A stretch of 64,000 nucleotides of DNA, taken from FEB-10 sp963710645. Its GTDB lineage: Bacteria; Acidobacteriota; Thermoanaerobaculia; Thermoanaerobaculales; Sulfomarinibacteraceae. The stretch spans positions 434,001-498,000 of the forward strand of contig CAVQBD010000002.1 in NCBI GenBank assembly GCA_963710645.1, read 5' to 3'. The position numbers and the translations under genes were made by a program. Positions 53,087 to 63,230 of the stretch are shown here, in pieces (position 1 is the stretch's first letter; the number at the start of each line of letters is the position of its first letter). The notes under the pieces were generated by a model. That model was not told the DNA's origin, ran no database searches, and saw nothing but the letters and a program-made list of their open reading frames with translations.

Positions 53087-54828
53087 GCGTGATGACCAGC
53101 GCCCGATTCGGAGCCGTCGTATTCGCTGTGGCGGGAGCCGCGTTGCTGATGGTGGTCACCTCCCTGCCACCCTCCGGTCTGTTCTCCGCCGATTCGGGAC
53201 CGAAGTACTGGCAAACGGTGGCTTTCGCCGAAGGCGGTGGATTTCCCCGTATCTTCGATTATCCAGCCGGACAGGTCGATCCAAATCGTCGGCAGATCCC
53301 GCCTTTCACCGCGCCGGTGGGTGACGGCCTGGCCTCGATCTACCCGGTGCTCTTCCCTCTGTTCTCGGCCCTGCCAGTGGCGGTGGCAGGCGATCGAGGC
53401 ATCCGCTGGCTGCCCTGGTTGGCCGGCGTTCTCACGGCGTGGTGCGTGGGGGTTGCTGCCTCCCGGCTTCGCGGCCAACCGGTGACGGGGTGGGTCGCTG
53501 CGGCTGCCCTTGCCGCGACGCCCCTGGCGTTCTACTCAGGCGCATTCTGGGAGCACTCGCTGGCCGCCCTAGTGATCATCGGAGGGTTCACGTTGGTCCT
53601 CGGCACCCAGAGGGACAGTTTTCGCGGGGTGCCATCTTGGGTCGCCCTCGGCTTTTTGTTGGGATTGGGTTTCTGGATTCGAACTGAGGTCGTTTTCCTT
53701 GCTCCGCTGCTCGCGAGCCCTATCCTCTTCGAAGGCGTTCGAGCGGGTTTCCGTCGTGCTTCGGTCGCAGCCTTTTCTTCTGGTGCAGGATTGACGGTTG
53801 GCGGGGTGATCCAGTACATCACCCTCGGTCAGTGGCTGCCGCTGCACGTGACCTACCACGTGGACTCGTCGTTTCGCAGTCAGGGTTTCGTCACATCGCG
53901 CCTGGAGTCCGCCCTGAACTTCATTGCGCCCCACTGGTCATGCGGGTTGGCGGCCGTTGTCTGGGTTGTGGCGATGTGGGTCGTGTCCAGGCAGCGGGAT
54001 TCCAGCAGCCCGTTTGGCCTCGCCGTGGCGGCGATGGCTGTGGCGAGTTCGCTTTGGGCCGCATTCGCTGTGCCCGCTCTCCGCTGGGCTGAGGGGGCAC
54101 GCCCAACCGATGCCTTCCCCTTCGCTGCCCCTGCGGCCACATGGATCCTGCTGAGCGCCCTGCCGGTGGTGGTGTGGGGTGCCGATCGCGGTGCCCACCG
54201 CGATCGGAGGCGGATGCTGCTGCTGTTGGCGGCGGTTTGGCTGCCGGTGGCGGTCTTTCTTTCAAGGGCCATCAGGTCCTTTGAGTGGGGTGGGCGACTG
54301 TTCGTTCCGAGCGCATTGTTGCTGGTGGCTGTAATGGGCTCCTTCCGCACCGAAGATCGGCGGTGGCGGGGTCTCCGACGGGGGATGGTGGCGGTGGCGG
54401 TGGTGGCGGGCCTCGCGGTCCAGGGGCTGGGTCTGGCTCTTCTCTTCCACGGGATCACCACCCACCAGTTGATCAACGACGAGGTGCTGAGGTTTTCGGA
54501 TCCGGACGAACCGGTGATATCGGATGCCTATATGGTTCCGTTACTCGCCCACCGAGGCTGGTTCGAACGGAGATTCCTGTATTGCACCGGCCAGACCGGG
54601 CTGACCGAAGTGGTGGCGCGCTTTGCGGACCACGACGTGGATCGCTGGACCTATGCTACGGTGCTGCAGGCGCCTGGAGAGCGACTTGATCCTGGTATGA
54701 CGATTGATGTCCCGGACGGCGGGCGATGGCTGCTAGTGGACCGGATGCGACGATCGATTGGGAGTCGTTCAATCGTCTTGCACCGGTACCGACGGGTTGG
54801 TCCGGTACCTGCTGCTCCGGTGTCATAA
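53083..54828 (+). CDS. GT-C-like multi-pass membrane protein
   Basis: 581 aa, about twelve helices plus a C-terminal soluble tail. A large periplasmic loop after helix 1 (SADSGPKYWQTVAFAEGGGF and DYPAGQVDPNRR) carries acidic residues like GT-C glycosyltransferases, but no signature is firm. The start is GTG 53083 inside the stop of the preceding oxidoreductase gene (GTGA overlap); ATG 53092 is an alternative. It is not evidently related in function to its upstream neighbour. Confidence 0.65.
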   Translation: MSVMTSARFGAVVFAVAGAALLMVVTSLPPSGLFSADSGPKYWQTVAFAEGGGFPRIFDYPAGQVDPNRRQIPPFTAPVGDGLASIYPVLFPLFSALPVAVAGDRGIRWLPWLAGVLTAWCVGVAASRLRGQPVTGWVAAAALAATPLAFYSGAFWEHSLAALVIIGGFTLVLGTQRDSFRGVPSWVALGFLLGLGFWIRTEVVFLAPLLASPILFEGVRAGFRRASVAAFSSGAGLTVGGVIQYITLGQWLPLHVTYHVDSSFRSQGFVTSRLESALNFIAPHWSCGLAAVVWVVAMWVVSRQRDSSSPFGLAVAAMAVASSLWAAFAVPALRWAEGARPTDAFPFAAPAATWILLSALPVVVWGADRGAHRDRRRMLLLLAAVWLPVAVFLSRAIRSFEWGGRLFVPSALLLVAVMGSFRTEDRRWRGLRRGMVAVAVVAGLAVQGLGLALLFHGITTHQLINDEVLRFSDPDEPVISDAYMVPLLAHRGWFERRFLYCTGQTGLTEVVARFADHDVDRWTYATVLQAPGERLDPGMTIDVPDGGRWLLVDRMRRSIGSRSIVLHRYRRVGPVPAAPVS

Positions 54829-54937
54829 ATGCCCTGCGCTGCGAAGATTCGGCAGCGCGACATCTGAGTGGCTTGGGTCTGACACGGTGTGCGTCGGGAC
54901 GATTTCAGGTAGACTTGTCGTAGGGGGATCTGCGCCT

Positions 54938-57487
54938 GTGACCGAGCATTCGCCCGACAGCATGGAGCAACGGGAAGCACTACAGGAGCTGTCGCAATAC
55001 CTGTCGGACAACATTGCGCCGATGATTTTTGCCGAATCCGTGAACACATTGTTCAATTTGTCCCCCGAGCTGATCGCCTCGCAGATCGTCGCCTGGGTCG
55101 CCTCAATTCACAATACGAACGCCGATCTGGCCACTGCGGACTACATCTTCCACGCCGCGAAAAAAATCCACCTCTTGGGTGAGCTCGAGCTCTTGCCCAT
55201 GGAACATGTGGCGCAGTTTCTCGAGATACTGAGGCCGTACCTGCTCCAGGCCTGTCCGGAACAAGATCGGAACGGCCTGTCCAACGATTTCGACAATCTC
55301 CATCTCAGCCAGGGGGCCGTCCCGGGTGGGTCGGTGGGCTTCGTCCACCGGGCAGGCGGACAGGAACTCACAAGGGGGCCCTCGACCCGCGCGCCCGAGA
55401 CCACCGGCGAAGTCAATCCGGTGAGCCAGGAGAGGGTATCCGAGGGATTGCTGTCAGGTCTGGGCAAGGTCACTCAGTTGATCGACCGGCTCACCAGCCG
55501 CGCCGGACAGGCCGCACCACTGGGGGGCGGTGCCCAGGCGGCGGGCGGAATGGTGATCCAGCCGGGCGAGCAGACTATGGTCGCGCGGATCGTGACCGAG
55601 GCCGCCGAACACGCGACCAGCGCCACCGAACTCAACGGTTCCCTCGTGGAGCTGAGAAATCAGGGCCTCCAGATCTCGCCCGATACCATCGTTCGCCTAC
55701 TGGCAAGGAACCTGCCCGACTGGGCGCCGCCCCCGGTTTCCTCGCCGGAGATGGCGGAACCGCAGGGTGCGGTCCGTGCCATGCGCCAGATGATCAACAT
55801 GTCCAAAACATCCAACGAGAAGAGCCAACGGTTCATGGACCTGGTGGGCTCGGCGGTGGACGAATTCAACAAAGGATCTCTAGGTCGTGCGGTGACCATG
55901 GTCGACCTAGCGGAACGGATGGCGGAGAGTCACGAGGTGGATGCGGCCACCGTGACGGCGGCCCACCGTCGAGCGTACGACGAGATCGACGAACAGGTTC
56001 TTCGGCAGTTTGTGGAGGACGAGGACAAGCACCACCTGTTGCGGCGGGTGATGGGCTTCTTTCCCCACCTCGCACCTGCGGAGTTGTTCGCCGAGCTCGA
56101 AATGACCGATAACCGGGAACGCCGGCGCTTCCTTCTCATGGTGCTCAATGCGATGGGGGAATCCACTCGGGAAGCCGCGCTCGAAGCCCTCGGGGAGCAC
56201 GTCAACGGAGAGGTGAGCCATCCCTGGTTTTTTAACCGGAATCTCGTCTATTTGCTGAGGACCACTCGCCGTCCGTCCGGCGAGCCGATGGATCGGGAGA
56301 TCGACGCCCTGGTCCACATGGCGGATCTCGGTGGAGCGCTGCAGTTGGTTCGCGAAGCGCTGGCGACCCTCGGTCAGATCGAACACGAGCGAGCGGTGAC
56401 CGCCCTGGTGGCACGGGTTTCCGAACTCGAGGACGCACTCACGGGCAAGACCATGCTGCCCCACGACGACGACGAAATCAGGTCTTTGCTCGACAGTGTC
56501 ACCACCATGCTGGCGCGGAGTGATTCCAGGGTGGCGAGACGCTGCGTGGTGACCCACGGATTAAAAAAAGACCCTCAACTCGGAGACGCGACGGCTCGAC
56601 TGGCCAAGCTGTCCCACCAGGACATGTCTGAGGACAAGCCTGCCTTGGATCGCTTGGTCCGCGCACTCCGCGCCGAGCTGCCCACGAAGGTTCTGGGTCT
56701 GACGGTTATTTCGGGCAAGAAGGCCAAAGGGTTGGAACGGATCATCAAGGCTTTGTCGGGAACCGACAGCCCGGTGGTCCGGAAGGTCTTCAAGCAGATC
56801 ACCGAGAATTTTGCCGGTCAGAATTTCGCCGACGTCGCCGCGAGGGCACTGAGCAATCTTGGCACCATCAGCCACGTGGACGAATCACCGAGTGCCGCCC
56901 TCACCGGCGACCTCGAGCTCTTCGGCCTGCCGAGCCTGCTGCAGAATCTCTCCGACTCCCAGCTGAGCGGAACCCTCAATGTGCTGGATAGCGGTGGCCA
57001 GATCGCAGCCACCGTCAAGCTTGCAGCCGGGTACATGGTCAGTGCCGAAGTGGGTCCGCTCTCGGGAGAGTCCGGCATCTACCAACTCCTGGAGAGACCG
57101 GTGACCGGACGGTTCATTTTCGTGCGCGAGGAGTCTACCGAGCACGCTGATGGGTCGGTGCCGGGAGCCAAGCCGGTGGCCCCCATGCTCTTTGAGGGCA
57201 TCAGACGTTACGACGAGTTTATGCGTGCCGCTTCGCTCGTGCCCGATGACGTCAGCCTCACCACCACCGACCAGAAGCCGACCAGCCTGGATGACGAACC
57301 GAACACGGATCTGGTCAAGGACGTGTGGCAGCGCGCCGCTCGGGGAGAGACCCCCAATGCCGTCGAAGCTGAGGTGCCGGTGGACAGCTTCCGTGTGCGA
57401 AGGTTGTTCGAACATTGGGTGACCGAAGGCTCCCTGGCTCCGCGGGACGAGCGGACCGGTGAACCGCAACCTCCGGCCGGGGGCTGA
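54938..57487 (+). CDS. Large cytoplasmic DUF4388 protein with helical repeats
   Basis: 849 aa, no membrane helix. Residues ~1-620 are almost wholly alpha-helical with HEAT-like repeats (RRFLLMVLNAMGESTREAALEAL). A DUF4388/PATAN domain follows near ~650-760 (LTGDLELFGLPSLLQNLSDSQ, SGTLNV, GYMVSAEVG, FIFVREE), and a short winged-helix-like end (DVWQRAARGETP, VRRLFEHWV). DUF4388 domains are linked to gliding and two-component signalling in Deltaproteobacteria and related phyla. GTG 54938 is preferred for the AGGGGGAT upstream; the frame is open back to 54758. Function unknown; probably scaffold for signalling. Confidence 0.75.
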   Translation: MTEHSPDSMEQREALQELSQYLSDNIAPMIFAESVNTLFNLSPELIASQIVAWVASIHNTNADLATADYIFHAAKKIHLLGELELLPMEHVAQFLEILRPYLLQACPEQDRNGLSNDFDNLHLSQGAVPGGSVGFVHRAGGQELTRGPSTRAPETTGEVNPVSQERVSEGLLSGLGKVTQLIDRLTSRAGQAAPLGGGAQAAGGMVIQPGEQTMVARIVTEAAEHATSATELNGSLVELRNQGLQISPDTIVRLLARNLPDWAPPPVSSPEMAEPQGAVRAMRQMINMSKTSNEKSQRFMDLVGSAVDEFNKGSLGRAVTMVDLAERMAESHEVDAATVTAAHRRAYDEIDEQVLRQFVEDEDKHHLLRRVMGFFPHLAPAELFAELEMTDNRERRRFLLMVLNAMGESTREAALEALGEHVNGEVSHPWFFNRNLVYLLRTTRRPSGEPMDREIDALVHMADLGGALQLVREALATLGQIEHERAVTALVARVSELEDALTGKTMLPHDDDEIRSLLDSVTTMLARSDSRVARRCVVTHGLKKDPQLGDATARLAKLSHQDMSEDKPALDRLVRALRAELPTKVLGLTVISGKKAKGLERIIKALSGTDSPVVRKVFKQITENFAGQNFADVAARALSNLGTISHVDESPSAALTGDLELFGLPSLLQNLSDSQLSGTLNVLDSGGQIAATVKLAAGYMVSAEVGPLSGESGIYQLLERPVTGRFIFVREESTEHADGSVPGAKPVAPMLFEGIRRYDEFMRAASLVPDDVSLTTTDQKPTSLDDEPNTDLVKDVWQRAARGETPNAVEAEVPVDSFRVRRLFEHWVTEGSLAPRDERTGEPQPPAGG

Positions 57488-57511
57488 GTCCCCAAGCGAG
57501 CATGGGGAGTC

Positions 57512-58588
57512 TCAAACGTTGAACAGAAACTCGATCACGTCGCCGTCCGAAACCTCATAGTCACGGCCCACCGTTTTCAGGTGACCTCGCGAGCGGATTT
57601 CGTGGAAGTCGCCGAATTCCACGAGCTCGTCGGCAGCCACCACCTCTGCCCGGATAAACCCGCGTTCCATGTCGGTGTGGATCCGTCCGGCGGCGACGGC
57701 CGCCGGGGTGCCGGCCGGGACCTCCCACGCCTGGAGTTTGTTCTTGACCACCGTGTAGAAGGTGATCAATCCGAGGAGATCGAAGGCCGACCGGATGAGC
57801 CGGTCCGAACCGCGCGCGGGAAGGCCGAGGTCGTCCAAAAACAGTTGCAACTCGCCGGGATCCAAGGAGGCCAGCTCGAGTTCGAGGTCGGCGTCGAGAC
57901 TGACACATCTCGAGTGGGCGCGCTCCGCACAGAGCCGATCCAGCGACTCGACCTCACGCTCGCCGGAGACGTTCGCCACCAGCAGCACGGGTTTCCCCGT
58001 GAGGAGCCCGGCGGTCTTCATCCGGCGGCGGTCGTCCGCGTCAGGGTTGGCCGCTCGGAGGGGGGTTCCCTGTTCGAGGGTCGAACGGTATCCCTCGAGT
58101 TGGTGCCGTTCGGCAGCGTGATCCTGCGGGTGGGTTTGCCACTCCTTCTGACGTTTTGACATAGCACGGCCCAGGACCTCGAGGTCGGCCAGCACGAGTT
58201 CGGTCTCGACGACTTCGGCATCGCGGACCGGATCGACTTCTGCGAAGACGTGCGCCACGTCGGGAGTGTCGAAACACCGAACCACGTGCGCGATGGCGTC
58301 CACCTGCCGAATCTCGCCGAGGAACTGGTTGCCGAGGCCCTCGCCGCGGCTGGCTCCTTCCACAAGGCCGGCGATGTCGATGAACCGAATCGCACAAGGG
58401 GTGGTCTTCTGAGGTCGAAGTGCAGTCTCCAACGCGGCCAACCTCGGGTCGGGAATCGGCACGACGCCCACGTTGCTCTGGATTGTCGTGAATGGGTAGT
58501 TCGATACCTCAGCGTGCCCGGTTGTGAGGGCGTTGAAGAGGGTCGACTTGCCCACGTTCGGCAGTCCGACAATTCCCACTGATAGCAC
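57512..58588 (-). CDS. ychF: Redox-regulated ATPase/GTPase YchF
   Basis: 358 aa, usual length. P-loop GLPNVGKSTLFNALT, switch NYPFTTIQSNVGVV, Walker B FIDIAGLVEGASRGEGLGN and the specificity motif LLVANVSGE, which is the NxxE form that lets YchF/OLA1 prefer ATP. The C-terminal TGS-like domain ends DGDVIEFLFNV. YchF binds ribosomes and limits the oxidative-stress response. Convergent with the DUF4388 gene. Confidence 0.97.
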   Translation of the reverse strand: MLSVGIVGLPNVGKSTLFNALTTGHAEVSNYPFTTIQSNVGVVPIPDPRLAALETALRPQKTTPCAIRFIDIAGLVEGASRGEGLGNQFLGEIRQVDAIAHVVRCFDTPDVAHVFAEVDPVRDAEVVETELVLADLEVLGRAMSKRQKEWQTHPQDHAAERHQLEGYRSTLEQGTPLRAANPDADDRRRMKTAGLLTGKPVLLVANVSGEREVESLDRLCAERAHSRCVSLDADLELELASLDPGELQLFLDDLGLPARGSDRLIRSAFDLLGLITFYTVVKNKLQAWEVPAGTPAAVAAGRIHTDMERGFIRAEVVAADELVEFGDFHEIRSRGHLKTVGRDYEVSDGDVIEFLFNV

Positions 58589-58625
58589 CCGCCGATTGTA
58601 GCGCCTCGGGGGTGGACGTGGGGCG

Positions 58626-60494
58626 TCAGTTCGCGGCGGCGATGGTTTGAAGGTCCTCCTCGATCAGGTCCATCGCCCGGTTCACCGCTCGAATGGCAGT
58701 GTCGAATGGTTCGGAACTCGTGAGGTCGACACCGGCCCGCTTGAGCAGCTCAATGGGACTGTCCGATCCGCCGCTGGAGAGGAACTCGAGGTACCGCTCT
58801 CTGGCTCCGGGTTCACCGGCCAGGACCTGTTCGGCCAGGGCGGTGGAGGCCACCATCCCAGTGGCATACTGGTAGACGTAGAAACCCCTGTAGAAGTGGG
58901 GGATGAAGGCCCATTCGATGCCGTAGAGTTCGTCGATCTCCATGACGCCCAGGTCGTGTCCGTGGTAGGTCCGAAGCAGGTCGAGATAGATTTCGGAGAG
59001 CGATTCTCCGGTGAGCGACTCGCCGGCCTCCACCCGCCGGTGCATTTCCAGCTCGAACTCGGCGAACATGGTCTGCCGGAAGACCGTCTGCCGGAAGCGC
59101 TCGAGGAAGTCGCCGAGCACCAGCATACGGAGCGCAGGGTCGGACTGGTTGGCCAGGAGATGTTCCTTGAGCAATGCCTCGTTAAAGGTGGACGACACCT
59201 CGGCGGCCATGATCGAGTAGCCCGCCGTTGGGTAGGGTTGCGTGTGGCTCGACAGCCAGGAGTGCATGGCGTGTCCCATCTCGTGGGCTGCGGTGGAGAC
59301 CGAGTCAAACGAGTCGTTGTAGTTGAGCAGCACCCATGGATGGCCGTCGTACCAGCCTCCCGAACTATAGGCACCGCCGCGTTTGCCGTCGGCGGGGTAG
59401 ACGTCAATCCAGCGATCGAGCCCGGTGGCCGCGGTTTCGACGTAATCGGTCCCGAGCGGTGCAAGAGCCTCCACGACGATGTCCTTTCCCTCGTCCCAAG
59501 AAGTGGTGGAGGCAACGGCCGGCAGAATCGAGGCGTAGATGTCCGAGTAGGCGAGCGAGTCCAGACCCAGAATTTGACGGCGCAGTTCGAGCATGCGATG
59601 CAGCACGGGGAGATTGGCGCGCACGTCGCGGATCAGCGCGGTGTAGACGTCCACCGGGATGTCGTTGCGATCGAGCGAAGCTTCGACGGCGCTGGCGTAA
59701 TTGCGGCTCGAAGCGTAATACCAGTTCTTCTGCACCTCGGAGTTGAGCAAGGTCCCCAGTGTGTTTTCGTAGTTCGAGTATGTTTCCCAAAACGCGGTGA
59801 AGACCTGAGCGCGCACTTCGCGATCATCGGATCCGCGATGGGTCACATAGGCTTGATTGTCGATTCGGACCTCTCCAATGCCTGGAAGATCCACCGTGGG
59901 GTACGGCATGTCGGAGACTGTCAGTTGGCGGAAGATGTCGGAGAACTTCCCCGAAAACAAGCCCGCCCTAGACAACAGAGCCTCCTGTTCAGATTCAAGG
60001 GTGTGCTCGGCCTGACGCAGTGTTTCGCGCAGGTTGAACGCGTGGGGCTGTAGGCGAGGTTCCTTGGCGAGAAAGGCCTCGATGGTCTCAGGGCCTAGGG
60101 CGACGATCTCTGGATCGATCCACGAGGAGGCCGTCCGCAAGTCGACACCCACACGCTGGGTTTCGGATTTCAGTTGTTGGCCAGGAGCGTCACGCAGGTT
60201 CAAATCAGAGGACAAACTGGCGTAAATGACGAGTTTCACGTATTCGCGGCGAAGATCGGAGGCAAGGTCCAGACATTGGGCCATTCGTTCCGCCGACGTG
60301 CCGAGGGTCCCACGACAGCCCTCGATGGCGGGGATTCTCTCACCCACCGCCTCACGGACCTCGAGAAAGTCCGCGTGGTCGGGGTACATTTCGGTGAGGT
60401 CCCAGGTGGTGCGTACCGCTTCCTGTGCATCCAGGCCCGGAACCGGAACCATAAGAGCGACGAGCATCAACCCCATAATCGACCGTGCAACCAT
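58626..60494 (-). CDS. pepF: Secreted M3-family oligoendopeptidase F
   Basis: 622 aa. Signal peptide (SIMGLMLVALMVPVPGLDA) then an M3B metallopeptidase: helical N-terminal part, and the zinc site in STAAHEMGHAMHSWL (HExxH) with the third ligand Glu in IMAAEVSSTFNEALL. It cleaves short peptides in the periplasm; most PepF enzymes are cytoplasmic, so the secretion signal is noteworthy. AAGGAGGAAGCA fixes ATG 60494. A 468-codon plus-strand frame across it is a shadow. Confidence 0.95.
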   Translation of the reverse strand: MVARSIMGLMLVALMVPVPGLDAQEAVRTTWDLTEMYPDHADFLEVREAVGERIPAIEGCRGTLGTSAERMAQCLDLASDLRREYVKLVIYASLSSDLNLRDAPGQQLKSETQRVGVDLRTASSWIDPEIVALGPETIEAFLAKEPRLQPHAFNLRETLRQAEHTLESEQEALLSRAGLFSGKFSDIFRQLTVSDMPYPTVDLPGIGEVRIDNQAYVTHRGSDDREVRAQVFTAFWETYSNYENTLGTLLNSEVQKNWYYASSRNYASAVEASLDRNDIPVDVYTALIRDVRANLPVLHRMLELRRQILGLDSLAYSDIYASILPAVASTTSWDEGKDIVVEALAPLGTDYVETAATGLDRWIDVYPADGKRGGAYSSGGWYDGHPWVLLNYNDSFDSVSTAAHEMGHAMHSWLSSHTQPYPTAGYSIMAAEVSSTFNEALLKEHLLANQSDPALRMLVLGDFLERFRQTVFRQTMFAEFELEMHRRVEAGESLTGESLSEIYLDLLRTYHGHDLGVMEIDELYGIEWAFIPHFYRGFYVYQYATGMVASTALAEQVLAGEPGARERYLEFLSSGGSDSPIELLKRAGVDLTSSEPFDTAIRAVNRAMDLIEEDLQTIAAAN

Positions 60495-60763
60495 TGCTTC
60501 CTCCTTGGACCGGCGACCCGGCGGCCCGCCGGTCATCGCCCATGGTCGCTGATTGTACGTCACGATGGCGGATCGCGATGGTCTTCTAGGAGACGTCTTC
60601 TCAATTTTGTGACACATTCTGTGGGTGGCGCGCAGCCAAAAAAATTCGATTCACGAACTGGGCCGCTGGTGGGGCCTCACCACCGGCATTGCGCCCTGAC
60701 GACTTTCAACTCTGGACGTCGAATTGGATCGTGGGACCGGCTATGATGCCCCGGGGGTACTGA
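60495..60763. other. Divergent promoter region
   Basis: About 270 bases between pepF and tesB, transcribed away from each other. TATGAT at about 60742 lies near the tesB start, but no -35 at proper spacing. No gene. Confidence 0.35.
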
Positions 60764-61660
60764 ATGGTCATTCAGTCACAGGATGCAGCAGCCGGTTCCG
60801 CGGCGGTCCGAGCGCTCCTCGCACAACTCGATGTCGATGAGGTGCGGGATGGTGTTTTCGTGGGTGACAGCCTGGACCTCGGTTGGGGAAGGGTCTATGG
60901 CGGTCAGGTGTTGGGGCAGGCACTGGCGGCGGCCCAGCGGACGGTGGACCCCTCCCGTCTCGCTCATTCGATTCACGGCTATTTCTTGCGGCCGGGTGAT
61001 CCGGGTCAACCGATCGAATACCTGGTCGAGCGGACCCGCGACGGTCGCAGTTTTACGACGAGGAGAATTCGTGCCGAACAGCGCGGCCGACCGATTTTCT
61101 TCATGGCGGCCTCGTTCCAGGCCCCGGAGCCTGGATTGGAGCACCAGGATGAGATGCCCGAGGTGAGGGGTCCCGACCAGCTCATCTCCTACACCGAGTT
61201 GATCGCGAAATTCGAGCACCTCCTCCCCGAGTCCATGGGCGACTGGGCGATGATGGACTTTCCCATCGAGATTCGGCCGGTGATGGTGTCCAACCCCATG
61301 AACCCCGAGCCGTCCGATCCGGTGCAGCACGTATGGCTGCGAGCCAGCTCGGCCCTGCCGGATGACCCTGCTCTTCACCGCTATGTCCTGGCCTATGCGT
61401 CGGATTTTGTCCTTCTGGATACTGCGCTCCTGCCCCACGGGGCGAGCTACTGGCAAGGAACACTGAGGATGGCATCCATCGACCACGCCATGTGGTTTCA
61501 CCGGGATTTCAGGATGGACGAGTGGCTGCTCTACTCCATGGACAGCCCGTGCGCCTCAGGGGCACGGGGCCTGGTGCGCGGGCAGATTTTTGACCAGAAC
61601 GGCCGATTGGTGGCATCAACGAACCAGGAGGGCCTGATGCGCCCGGTGACCGAAGGCTGA
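60764..61660 (+). CDS. tesB: Acyl-CoA thioesterase II
   Basis: 298 aa, the usual length. Two tandem hot-dog folds: first with VFVGDSLDLGWGRVYGGQVLGQAL and SIHGYFLRPGDP, second with VQHVWLRASSALPDDP, YASDFVLLDTAL and the end MDSPCASGARGLVRGQIFDQNG. The Asp of YASDF and Thr/Gln of the catalytic triad region are present, so it should hydrolyse medium to long acyl-CoA thioesters. No strong ribosome site; GGGGG is upstream of ATG 60764. Followed 19 bp later by an esterase gene, probably co-transcribed. Confidence 0.93.
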   Translation: MVIQSQDAAAGSAAVRALLAQLDVDEVRDGVFVGDSLDLGWGRVYGGQVLGQALAAAQRTVDPSRLAHSIHGYFLRPGDPGQPIEYLVERTRDGRSFTTRRIRAEQRGRPIFFMAASFQAPEPGLEHQDEMPEVRGPDQLISYTELIAKFEHLLPESMGDWAMMDFPIEIRPVMVSNPMNPEPSDPVQHVWLRASSALPDDPALHRYVLAYASDFVLLDTALLPHGASYWQGTLRMASIDHAMWFHRDFRMDEWLLYSMDSPCASGARGLVRGQIFDQNGRLVASTNQEGLMRPVTEG

Positions 61661-61679
61661 ACCGGGGCGGGTTGTCGCC

Positions 61680-63230
61680 ATGAGCGAACCCACGGCCGAC
61701 ACTGTATCCGGGAAGGTACGAGGCATCCGGAATGACGGGCTCTCGGTTTTTCGGGGGATACCCTACGCGGCGCCGCCGGTTGGGGATCGGAGATGGCTGC
61801 CACCCCGGCCTCCGAAGCCGTGGTTTGGCGTCAGGGAGGCGATTCGATTCGGCGCCCACGCTCCACAGCTCCGCTCCCCGCTGGTTCGGCTCGAGCCGAA
61901 CGAAGGTCGGATGGGAGCCTCCGAGGATTGTCTGACCCTCAACGTCTTCACGCCGCGGGCAGATGCTGCGCGGCGCCCGGTAATGGTGTGGATCCACGGC
62001 GGAGGCTTCACGATCGGTTCAAGCTCCCAGGCCCTCTACGATGGGAGTTCACTGGCCAGACGAGGCGATGTGGTCGTGGTCACCCTCAACTACCGTCTCG
62101 GTCCCCTGGGCTTTCTTCGGTTGGTGGACCTCACCGGAGGCCTGATTCCGTCAACCGGGAATGAGGGGCTCCTGGACCAGTTGGCCGCATTGAAATGGGT
62201 CCGACAGAACATCGGGGAATTTGGCGGCGACCCGGACAACGTCACGGTTTTTGGCGAGTCGGCAGGGGCCATGAGCCTGGCCGCTTTGCTCGCCGGCCCG
62301 GATGCCGGTGGCCTGTTTCACCGGGCCATCCTCCAGAGCGGCAGCGCCCACACCGCTCACACGACCGATGAAGCCAACCGGGTGGCGGGGCTGTTGTTGG
62401 CCAAGGCCGGATTGGAGCCCGATCCCAAGGTGTTGTTGGCTGCCGACGCTGAGCTCATCGCTCACGCGGTTGGGGAGCTCAGCCCTCGCGAGATGCGGGC
62501 GGAGGGGATCGGATGGATGCCCCTCAGGCCGGTGATCGACGGCGGGCTGCTGCAGGACCTTCCCTTAGAGGAGATTCGCCACGGGTCTGCAAAGGGTCTC
62601 CCGGTGATGGCCGGCACGACGGCGGATGAGTGGCGATTTCTGGCCGTTCCCAACAGGTCTATCATGACCATGAGCGACCTTGACCTCCACCGGAGGCTCG
62701 AGCGCGTTCTGCCCGACGGGCTGACCTCCCGAGCGGTGGACCTCTACAAGCAGAGAGTGTCGGAGAATCACCGGTCCCTCACACCGGCTGATGTCTACTG
62801 TGCCGTTCTTACGGATCTGGCCTTCCGGGTGCCGTGCGAGCGCATGCTCGACGCGGTGGCGGACCATGGCGTCCCGGCTTACCGATACCTGTTCACCTGG
62901 CCGTCGCCGGCGGTGGGTGGTCAGCTGGGCTCGTGTCATGCGTTGGACCTGGGCTTTACCTTTGGAACAAACGCGGTTGATGGCGGTGAGCAGTTCTTCG
63001 GTGACGGCCACGAGGCGGACGCGATCTCAGACCAGATGCAGGAGGCGTGGCTGGCGTTCGCGAAGGGCGACGATCCCACCACTGTCGGGCGTCCGAGGTG
63101 GCAGATTTACGAATCTCGCACTCGAGCCACCATGGAGATTGGAATTAATCCTGGGATGAGAGACGACCCCTGGCGAGATGTGCGCGACCTGTGGTCCGAG
63201 GTCCCCGACGAAGTCCTCCGCCGGTTCTAA
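61680..63230 (+). CDS. Type-B carboxylesterase/lipase family protein
   Basis: 516 aa, no signal peptide. Family hallmarks: FRGIPYAAPPVGDRRW, EDCLTLNVF, oxyanion loop VMVWIHGGGFTIGS, nucleophile elbow TVFGESAGAMS, acid in GTTADEWRF and His in LGSCHALDLGFTFG. Hydrolyses carboxylic esters; physiological substrate unknown. ATG 61680 is taken as the start, 19 bp after tesB. Confidence 0.93.
   Translation: MSEPTADTVSGKVRGIRNDGLSVFRGIPYAAPPVGDRRWLPPRPPKPWFGVREAIRFGAHAPQLRSPLVRLEPNEGRMGASEDCLTLNVFTPRADAARRPVMVWIHGGGFTIGSSSQALYDGSSLARRGDVVVVTLNYRLGPLGFLRLVDLTGGLIPSTGNEGLLDQLAALKWVRQNIGEFGGDPDNVTVFGESAGAMSLAALLAGPDAGGLFHRAILQSGSAHTAHTTDEANRVAGLLLAKAGLEPDPKVLLAADAELIAHAVGELSPREMRAEGIGWMPLRPVIDGGLLQDLPLEEIRHGSAKGLPVMAGTTADEWRFLAVPNRSIMTMSDLDLHRRLERVLPDGLTSRAVDLYKQRVSENHRSLTPADVYCAVLTDLAFRVPCERMLDAVADHGVPAYRYLFTWPSPAVGGQLGSCHALDLGFTFGTNAVDGGEQFFGDGHEADAISDQMQEAWLAFAKGDDPTTVGRPRWQIYESRTRATMEIGINPGMRDDPWRDVRDLWSEVPDEVLRRF

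Noticed and set aside
57485..57512. Possible hairpin TCCCCA...TGGGGA between convergent genes
   Set aside because: Only a 6-bp stem and no T tract; too weak to call a terminator.
58647..60053. Plus-strand open frame of 468 codons
   Set aside because: Antisense shadow of pepF, whose HEMGH motif and signal peptide are on the minus strand.
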